Assembly: GCA_000310025.1 (NCBI GenBank) | Contig: FN649726.1 | Coordinates: 3,351,431 to 3,363,949, forward strand | Direction of reading: 5' to 3' | DNA from: Ectocarpus siliculosus | Lineage: Eukaryota; Sar; Phaeophyceae; Ectocarpales; Ectocarpaceae | Length of the DNA stretch: 12,519 bases | Shown: piece after piece, positions 6,893-12,519 of the stretch | Layout: the number at the start of each line of letters is the position of its first letter | Numbering within the stretch: the first letter of the stretch is position 1 | Notes under the pieces: generated by a model | What the model was told of the DNA's origin: nothing | Database searches by the model: none | Seen by the model: only the letters and a program-made list of their open reading frames with translations | Position numbers and translations under genes: made by a program

Positions 6893-7192
6893 GGTCTCCC
6901 TCCCATCGATCAACATTCTACACCTCGAACAAGCAAACAGGAGGTCATGAAAGAGAGGGACGAGGTCGCAATATTAGAGCACAGAAGAAAACGCATGTGG
7001 AAACCAGGATATAGGGATCTTCCCAGTAGTAGGGGCGCACATACAATCGTAGGGATCCGTGACCCTAGGAACGACGTTCTCGAGGCCTGAAGATCTTACA
7101 ACGAAAAGACCCTCCGTCTGCTGTGACCAGCCGGAGGGTGGAAGCGGGTCGCTGAGGCTCACTCTCACCTTTCAACCTAGCAAGGCCGACTA
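6893..7192 (+). pseudogene. Possible coding remnant in two successive frames
   Basis: A plus frame open from 6893 to TGA 7088-7090 has an ATG at 6947. It encodes 47 residues that are charged and balanced (MKERDEVAILEHRRKRMWKP then later GIRDPRNDVLEA). An AG acceptor-like CAAACAG|GAG precedes it at 6940. A second plus frame then continues with protein-like sequence (FSRPEDLTTKRPSVCCDQPE) to a TAA at 7190-7192. Two adjoining frames suggest a frameshifted fragment, but both are short and no family is recognised. Chance is a real alternative. Confidence 0.25.
7109..7139 (+). other. Short inverted repeat (hairpin)
   Basis: ACCCTCCG (7109-7116) pairs perfectly with CGGAGGGT (7132-7139). After one mismatch three more pairs form (CTG with CAG), leaving a 7-base loop. 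It falls inside the second frame of the possible remnant at 6893-7192. Its role is unknown. Confidence 0.5.
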
Positions 7193-7540
7193 ACGTCAGC
7201 CACGCTTGGCCACTCCTTGACACATTGCAATAAGAGCGAAATTACCTCCGTTGGTGAACGGTTATTCACCACTTCAGGAACCTTTACTAATAACTGAGTA
7301 GAGGGTATTCTCATTGGCGTCGACGAAGAGATACGAACTCTCGCGGGCACCAGGGCACCAACAAGCCCATAGCACTGGCACCGCCGACGGCCAGAGTCAC
7401 ATAGACCATTGTTTCGCAAGAATCAGCGCCTCATAGGCCTTCAAGCTCACGTGGCGTGTGACGGCGTGAACCAGAGAGAGAGGAGGGTGGCGGGCGCACG
7501 GGGAGCAAGTTGTGTGCTACTGCACGAGGCCATTACGCCT
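7193..7540. other. No clear gene; degenerate flank of the tandem repeat
   Basis: The frames are short. Around 7476-7510 the sequence (ending GGAGCAAGT) resembles the tail of the tandem unit that follows, and 7541-7560 resembles the junction before it, suggesting a third, strongly eroded copy upstream. A minus frame here (VVNNRSPTEVISLLLQCVKE) is protein-like but only 80 codons and unsupported. Confidence 0.35.
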
Positions 7541-7554
7541 CTTGGTGCGCTGCT

Positions 7555-7724
7555 ACACAGGGCTTTGAGCTCCTTTTTTTCCCCCACAGGGGTGACCCGC
7601 CTGATTTGGTACAGATGAAATTGAGAGTACATACCAAATCAGGGGGATCCTTGTATCTTGTACTTCGTATTGCCCTTCTGTCCTCGTCTACTACAGGGGG
7701 GCGGCGGGCCGCAAGTGGAGCAAG
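7555..7724 (+). repeat. Tandem unit copy A with internal hairpin
   Basis: Copy A shares with copy B (7761-7923), in order, the start ACAC-GGGCTT, a C-rich stretch, CGCCTGATTTGGTACAGAT, TACCAAATCAGGGGG, TTGTATTGCCC-like and CTGTCCTCGT blocks, then CAGGGGG-CGGCGGG and GGAGCAAG. The centre is an inverted repeat: CCTGATTTGGTA (7600-7611) and TACCAAATCAGG (7632-7643), 12 perfect pairs around a 20-base spacer. The period between copies is about 205 bases. No protein is implied; chance frames on the minus strand repeat the same short peptide. Confidence 0.85.
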
Positions 7725-7760
7725 TCCTGTCTCACTTTTCCCGGCTCTTAGCACGCTCCC

Positions 7761-7923
7761 ACACGGGGCTTGGGGCTATCTTTTGCACCCCCAGGAACGA
7801 CTCGCCTGATTTGGTACAGATAAAATAGAGAGTTTAAATACCAAATCAGGGGGGGCGTCGTATCTTGTATTGCCCCTCTGTCCTCGTTGGGTACAGGGGG
7901 CGGCGGGGCGCAAGGGGAGCAAG
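7761..7923 (+). repeat. Tandem unit copy B with internal hairpin
   Basis: The arms are identical to those of copy A: CCTGATTTGGTA at 7805-7816 and TACCAAATCAGG at 7839-7850. The spacer is 22 bases and differs in sequence and length from copy A. The unit begins ACACGGGGCTTGGGG and ends GGGGAGCAAG. The arrangement suggests a small non-autonomous mobile element or satellite-like repeat. Confidence 0.85.
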
Positions 7924-7924
7924 G

Positions 7925-8389
7925 GCGGGCGGCCAGACTCCCCTGCACGACAGGGAAATATCTCGAGAAGCCGATAAATACGTACCGCCACGCGCATGGA
8001 ACAAATGTCGGTGTTGCCATGACGCAAGCCCATGGCACAAGGGAATTACGAAGCAAGAGAAACGGCCGGGAAAAGTAATACTGCGGAGCAACAAAGACAA
8101 AAAGTGAAAGTCTTGCATCAGGGCGTTCAGCGTGCCGCTGGTAGAACGGTAGGATAGAGCAAGATGACATTTGAAGGATGAAGGTTTTATAACTTCGCGA
8201 GTGAAAAATTCGCCGCGTGTACACGGAAGGAGATAAATACACCTGAGGGAGGAGCCGAAAGTAGGGAGGTCGTCTAGGCAAGAAGACATTAATCCGCAGC
8301 ACAATTCAGGCTATACTGCGAAGGAGTAAACACAACCGTCCCATCCATGTGTACACATTGAACAGGACATTATGAGGATTCGACGAGCA
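7925..8389. other. No supported gene
   Basis: Minus frames of 150 to 184 codons cross this stretch, but they run straight through the tandem repeats and have Ser/Leu/Pro-rich chance composition. No splice pair, motif or repeat was found. Confidence 0.5.
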
Positions 8390-9120
8390 AAATAAACATG
8401 ATTGGTGATGCGATGAGACCGGAGAGGGCAAAAAATCGACGAAGAAGGAACTCAAAGCGGGAAGGAATATCCCCGAACTTGTCGTTACCGTTGGTTCCGG
8501 GTGGTTTGGTGGGGTCCGTTGTAATGTTGGCGGTGGGAGCAGACCAAGGAGGGAGAGAGAGGGAAAGAACACGGGGCTTATTTTGAAAGGGCGGTGCAGA
8601 AGGGTGATAGCAAGGAACCAAAAGCCGGGGAAATAGATACATAGATGGGTGGTGGTGGACGACGAGGTAGGAAGTGTTCGTGCAGCGAAGAGTGGAACAG
8701 AAACGAAAAGGAAGCTGCAAAGGACGGTAGGGATTCCGCGCGCGAAGGCGCCATGATTTGGACGGAGGAATAAAAAGAAAGATAGTTCTTGATAATAAGG
8801 AGGCGCGATGTGCATGGCACCCGAATAAAGTTCAAGTATTGATGAGAATGGGCAGACAACAGGGAGGAGGTATTGTAGGACAGAAGATACAGATACATAT
8901 GGTGGGAAGGAAAACAAAAAAACACACCTTGGAGGCCTTGGAGGTGGAGACGTTACGCTTTCCACGTCACGTGTAGTAGGAGCCGTGATGAGGGCGGAGA
9001 AGGTAGGAAGGAAGGAACCTTTAACTTAATAGCAGGAAGTAGAAGGGCGGGATGTGTTGTGGCGGTCTGGGGGACAGGTTAGTGGTGAGGGGGCAGAGGG
9101 AACAGCCATGATGTGCGCAA
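8390..9120 (+). other. Purine-rich strand tract
   Basis: The plus strand is visibly A/G-rich for about 700 bases, with many GGA, GAA and GAGAG words. The complementary pyrimidine strand rarely forms stop codons, which all need purines. That explains a 219-codon minus frame at 8306-8965 with a Ser/Pro/Leu/Phe-rich translation. I see no gene here. Confidence 0.6.
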
Positions 9121-9242
9121 GGAATAATTGCAATCAATCATCACGGGGCAGGAATGCTGATTGATGTCGATGATGGAATGTATGTATGTCTGTAATATAG
9201 CAAAATTCCTCAGCTAGCTCTGAACAATCAGCCACTACTCAC

Positions 9243-9384
9243 TGTCGACAAGTGTACTCATGGCAGGGTATGACGACAGCACGCAAAGCTTCAGTACACA
9301 TCGTTGTCGCAGCAACAAGCTTGGTCAGACATGTGGTGGCCAAACACTTGGCATTTCGTCGTAACACATGCTGTCGCAAGGTGG
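9243..9384 (-). CDS. Possible isolated internal exon
   Basis: On the minus strand a strong pyrimidine tract (TTTTTTTTCTTTTCAAG) ends in AG at 9385. After 142 bases there is a consensus donor GTGAGT at 9242. One frame is open throughout and gives a balanced peptide (it includes LATTCLTKLVAATTMCTEAL). The frame stops at TGA directly after the donor, as expected if it runs into an intron. No partner exon was found nearby: upstream lie only repeats. It may be a remnant or coincidence. Confidence 0.22.
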
Positions 9385-9517
9385 CTTGAAAAGAAAAAAA
9401 ACGGCCCAATTTGGTGCGCACACTCAAAAAAAGTGAAGTAAGTCTATTGTCACACGACCACGACATCCTATGAATAGTATTGCCCCGTCCCCACGTCTCT
9501 CTGGCGCCTCTTAAGCT

Positions 9518-9578
9518 ACACGGGGCTTGGGGCTCTCTTTTGCACCCCCAGGGGCGACCCGCCTGGTTTGGCAGATAA
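9518..9578 (+). repeat. Partial third copy of the tandem unit
   Basis: ACACGGGGCTTGGGGCT, then TTTTGCACCCCCAGG and CGACCCGCCTGGTTTGG, match the first third of copies A and B. A GTATTGCCCC word at about 9478 matches the end region of those units. After 9578 the hairpin arm is replaced by a different inverted repeat and then by the dispersed repeat, so the copy is truncated. Confidence 0.8.
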
Positions 9579-9584
9579 GTTTGG

Positions 9585-9626
9585 CCGATACCGCTGGTAC
9601 GGGAATACGGTATACCCTGGTATCGG
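9585..9626 (+). other. Inverted repeat between two repeat families
   Basis: CCGATACC (9585-9592) pairs perfectly with GGTATCGG (9619-9626). The inner sequence has a further partial match (TGGTACGG against the palindrome-like GGTATACC). It lies exactly where the tandem-unit fragment stops and the dispersed repeat begins. Confidence 0.6.
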
Positions 9627-9637
9627 ATCATCCTGGT

Positions 9638-9832
9638 GGATCTATCCTGACAGTCCCGCGTTGTGGTTCCACCGCTTCACGGGGCGCTTTCGCGCTCCCC
9701 ACCACAACGGCTTGGAGAAAGGTTCTACCCTGTTTGATAATCTTATATTCCTGGTCTCTCTGAAGTTTTACATATCGTATCGCCAGTATCTCGCCAGCAT
9801 GCACCCAACAGACCCATGCATGCATGTGGACG
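9638..9832 (+). repeat. Dispersed repeat, copy 2
   Basis: Same orientation as copy 1 at 2251-2470 and about 62 of 70 bases identical over the core. It is shorter in the centre by about two dozen bases. Weak similarity continues to about 9890 (ATCATG then CCAGGTTCCAC). It directly follows a fragment of the tandem-unit family, so the two may be parts of one larger element that copy 1 lacks, or a nested insertion. Confidence 0.8.
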
Positions 9833-9899
9833 CTGCCATGAGCGACACTCACAGTAAGATCATGCCCAGGTTCCACCCCATCACCCACTCCGTATATGT

Positions 9900-10411
9900 T
9901 TAGCCGTGTCTTATCGCATACACCTGCTGTTCTCTGAGGACGCCCTGATGGTGCACCGAGGAGTAATTTAGGTATGCATGGTATCATGGGATCATCATCC
10001 CGCGGCGGTTCAAAAGCAACAGCGAGCAGAAATACACACAGCATATCACCAGGCAGCAGAACCAAACTTGACTTTTGTTGTACCATGTCAACTGCTGGTG
10101 ATGCCGTGTGTGAAAATGATTGGAGCTTCGTTCACAACGACGCACGGATGGGAAGGGGCAAGGTTACTTAGCCCCCGGCATGTGCCCGCCGGCTGTTTGA
10201 TGGAGAAACAAAACAGTGCTGTAAGCAACCCCGGGGCTGAACTACACCAACTTCCTCGCAAACTCTACGATGACCGCGTCCTCTCTCTCACACACTCTCT
10301 CGGACCCACGCACATCATGACCGTTGGGCCCGTAAGATAAATTTAGGCTGAAACAACTGACTGAGTGCTACTATCCATACTTTTGACTCTGTCTTCACAA
10401 GATGAATTTAA
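9900..10411. other. No supported gene
   Basis: A 152-codon minus frame with a true ATG at 10086 crosses into the dispersed repeat and ends in it. Its unique part has no recognisable domain. A 120-codon plus frame overlaps it. Neither has features that raise it above chance. Confidence 0.4.
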
Positions 10412-10611
10412 CCTGGTGCAGGTGAGCGCCAAAAGGATCCAATACCTGGTATGCTTGTTGATTACGAAGAAATCGAGCTTCCTCCGGTTGCGTGCGTGTA
10501 GTACACTATCTACTGGACGGGCTTGCAGAACCCCAACTCATTCAATTCCCCAATGGCAACGAAAGGATCTCTCCGTCATTGGGTTCCAGAGTCACTCTGC
10601 TCGAACCCTAA
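10412..10611 (+). pseudogene. Possible frameshifted coding remnant
   Basis: A plus frame from 10412 to TAG 10499-10501 has an ATG at 10451 and reads MLVDYEEIELPPVACV before the stop. A second plus frame, open from 10462 to TAA 10609-10611, continues with balanced protein-like sequence (YLLDGLAEPQLIQFPNGNER then SPSLGSRVTLLEP). The two overlap, so a single-base change would join them. A donor-like CAG|GTGAGC lies at 10420-10421. No family is recognised, and both segments are short. Confidence 0.28.
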
Positions 10612-11760
10612 AAGTAGGAACGGCTGCTGTGTTGCGAGGCAGCAGTCCGTACATGCATCGCATGTTCTTTTTGACCTTCGTCGGGATGGGATGCAAGACT
10701 AAACATATCAAGACACATGTACCCACCCGCCATCGGCACAGCATCCATCTCATCACTCGATACACGATGGGGGGGTATACTGTGTTTGGAGAGATGTGTG
10801 TTCTCTACGATATGTGCAAGGTATCGTGCAAAGAACACAAACAAACTTGAAATGTACACCATAGACCTAAATGTAGCTGGCCGGATTTCATTGCGTTTCT
10901 ATTGAGAGTCAGAGGTCAGGAAGGCTAATTTGTGGTACCAGGCAAAGGTCTCGGAGATAAATTACGCGGGCGAGAAGCCCGCTAATATTACATGTATGAT
11001 GTGTGAAACCCATCTGCGGGCCGCACGCTTTTTAGAAGGTATTGCCCCTCTCTGAATCAACGAAGGAGACACCAGAGCAGAGGTGTCGTCACCGCGGCAG
11101 CGAAGCAATCACCATGCAGAGATGCTGCCATGCGGCTTGTTCAATATACCAATGAGAGGATTGATGATGATTGCTTTGGGGCGTTCATTCCATAGCACCC
11201 CAGACAGATGGAGTCAAGAGAGCATAGAAGAAAGCAGACTATAAACAAATATTTAGATAGATGCAGAAATGCCAGAGCATCATTATCATCACGTCAGTCG
11301 AAGTGGTCTCGGGAGAGGACGGGCGTGCAGACGATATTATTATATAGAAGCATGCACGGACCCCTGGGTGTGGGTACTGCTGCTGTAGCCCGACATGAAA
11401 TATGCTAGTGTGCGTGTGCGTTGTGTGTGATCTCCCTCCTCGTTGTTTCTAAGCTCTTCTTGGTGTTGCTGCGTGCTTGTTATCGACGTGGGTTAACATT
11501 GCGAAACTTCGTACACACAGAGACCGGGATGGCCTCTGCTGTGGTTCTATCCTGCTGTGCCCCTTCACTTGGCCGAAGGGTCTGAAAGGTACGGAATAGA
11601 AGTAGAGAAGACCAGTACCCCGGGCAGAGAGCTCTTATGTGAAATCAGAAACAACGGCGCGACGCATTGCTTCTTGTTTATTTACCCGCATGATGTGCAT
11701 CGGTGGCCGTAGCTCCTCTTGTCGTAAGCCTTCGGAGACTGCCATGTCCCCCATGAGTGA

Positions 11761-11776
11761 TGGCTGGCTGGCTGGC
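11761..11776 (+). repeat. (TGGC)4 microsatellite
   Basis: Four exact tetranucleotide units, continuing as TGCC. Confidence 0.85.
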
Positions 11777-11938
11777 TGCCGTGTTTAACCTGTTGTTTTA
11801 GTTTTTATTCCCTTGTCGCCCATCGTCTATCTATGTAGTCGTGCCGTCTGTTTCACAATCACTCCAGGAAGCAACGAATTATACACGGAAGGAGGTTATC
11901 TCCATTGAGAATGACGTCGTGACTCACTTACTTCACGA

Positions 11939-11948
11939 CCCCCCCCCC
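11939..11948 (+). repeat. Run of ten C
   Basis: Homopolymer in a C-rich context; its length is liable to sequencing error. Confidence 0.9.
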
Positions 11949-12214
11949 GTCCCCTTTCCCCCATCAACCACGCGGTGGATCCTCAGTCTACTCTCTCTAC
12001 CATAAGTTAAGTCCTTTGGTAGACCGAAAACAATAATTGCTGGAGTTTCTGTAAAATCCAGCGACGCGTTCACACACACATTCCCTACTAAATATTTCTA
12101 CCGTGCAGTTCCCGTAGGCAGGTTACTCTTGGTGTAGACAAAGTAAGAAATGCATATATACACAATGAAAATTGATGCACAAGATTAAATGCACCGACCG
12201 CAAACAACAACGAG

Positions 12215-12230
12215 TATATATATATATATA
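12215..12230 (+). repeat. (TA)8 microsatellite
   Basis: Eight uninterrupted TA units. It can resemble a TATA box but no gene start lies nearby, so I read it as simple sequence. Confidence 0.9.
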
Positions 12231-12439
12231 GATTGGAGAAAGACTCTGCGACAAGAAGGTAGCATTCCTGTCCCGACCCCCAGCAAATGAAACGTCTACG
12301 CATGCATGCATACGCATGAATACCCACATCATAACTATGCTGCCGCTCTCTCTGGCCGTAGTCTCTGTCCTCACGTTCCTCGCGCGTTGTACTTACGTCA
12401 CGCGCAGCCAACGTCCCTCCCCCCAAGCCCTTTACTTAG

Positions 12440-12462
12440 CCCCCTCACCCACCCACCCTCCC
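12440..12462 (-). other. G-quadruplex motif on the minus strand
   Basis: The plus strand has five C-tracts of 5, 3, 3, 3 and 3 separated by 3, 1, 1 and 1 bases, so the minus strand meets the quadruplex pattern with very short loops. A run of nine A follows at 12463-12471. Confidence 0.6.
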
Positions 12463-12519
12463 AAAAAAAAACACAATCAATGAAACGTAACGGCGAGAGG
12501 AGCAACCCGATCAACACTT

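Larger units (their letters stand above)
10612..12519. other. Long stretch without a supported gene
   Basis: Frames here are all below about 115 codons and lack recognisable motifs. Content is simple sequence: (TGGC)4, a run of ten C, (TA)8, CATGCATGCAT, and C-rich tracts near the end, listed separately where clear. An imperfect inverted repeat (GAAGCAATCA near 11103 and TGATTGCTTT near 11168) is the only other structure noted. Confidence 0.6.

Noticed and set aside
7555-7923. CRISPR-like array
   Set aside because: Only two clear long units with internal hairpins at a period of about 205 bases; no short direct repeats with unique spacers and no associated genes.
7748-8304. Minus frames of 152 and 184 codons
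   Set aside because: Both run through tandem-unit copy B in different frames and have chance-like composition.
8306-8965. 219-codon minus-strand frame
   Set aside because: It lies on the pyrimidine-rich strand, where stops are rare by composition. The translation is Ser/Pro/Leu/Phe-rich with no motif, and overlapping frames are open too.
9628-10086. 152-codon minus frame with a real ATG
   Set aside because: The C-terminal third is the dispersed repeat, the rest has no motif, and the plus strand is open over much of it as well. Not strong enough to call a gene.
10365-10850. 161-codon plus frame
   Set aside because: It starts at GTG, is rich in His/Thr/Cys/Met and overlaps two more natural-looking short frames; probably chance.
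12215-12230. TATA box
   Set aside because: It is a (TA)8 microsatellite with no gene start at a sensible distance.

Overview
This window looks like a gene-poor stretch of a eukaryotic nuclear genome. Several features point that way: pure CTG, AG and TA microsatellites, a diverged tRNA-like sequence, dispersed short repeats present in more than one copy, splice-like GT/AG junctions, an AATAAA signal, and no bacterial-style operons or Shine-Dalgarno sites. The composition (near-balanced GC, trinucleotide runs, repeat-rich spacers) would suit a brown alga such as Ectocarpus. That taxonomic guess is from general familiarity only and is not proven by anything here.

Layout. At the left edge (3-155, +) an open frame entering the window ends in a ten-alanine run and a stop, with AATAAA about 300 bases later; I read it as the last exon of a gene lying mostly outside the window. 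From about 160 to 2240 there are microsatellites (CTG, AG) and G-quadruplex motifs but no convincing gene. A dispersed repeat (2251-2470) has a second copy at 9638-9832. On the minus strand, 3607-2983 looks like a broken coding remnant lying in two frames, possibly from a mobile element. On the plus strand, 3807-4222 has overlapping protein-like frames that may be another decayed gene.

The one strong gene is on the minus strand. Its main exon (6243 to about 5101) encodes an unrecognised protein with a globular N-terminal half and a long coiled coil. An upstream exon (6518-6282) joins it in frame across a 38-base GT-AG interval, and a possible last exon lies near 4590-4482. If so, the interval between them would be an intron holding a tRNA-like, SINE-type sequence (4636-4712). 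The apparent C-terminus of the large open frame is encoded by an AC-rich minisatellite, which suggests that the printed stop is read-through into an intron.

Right of the gene, 7555-7924 holds two copies of a unit of about 165 bases carrying a conserved hairpin, with a third partial copy at 9518-9578 directly before the second dispersed repeat. A purine-rich strand runs from about 8390 to 9120 and accounts for a long but spurious reverse frame. Short protein-like frames occur at 6893-7192 and 10412-10611. From 10612 to the end there is simple sequence and no supported gene. I found no CRISPR, phage, resistance or toxin system.
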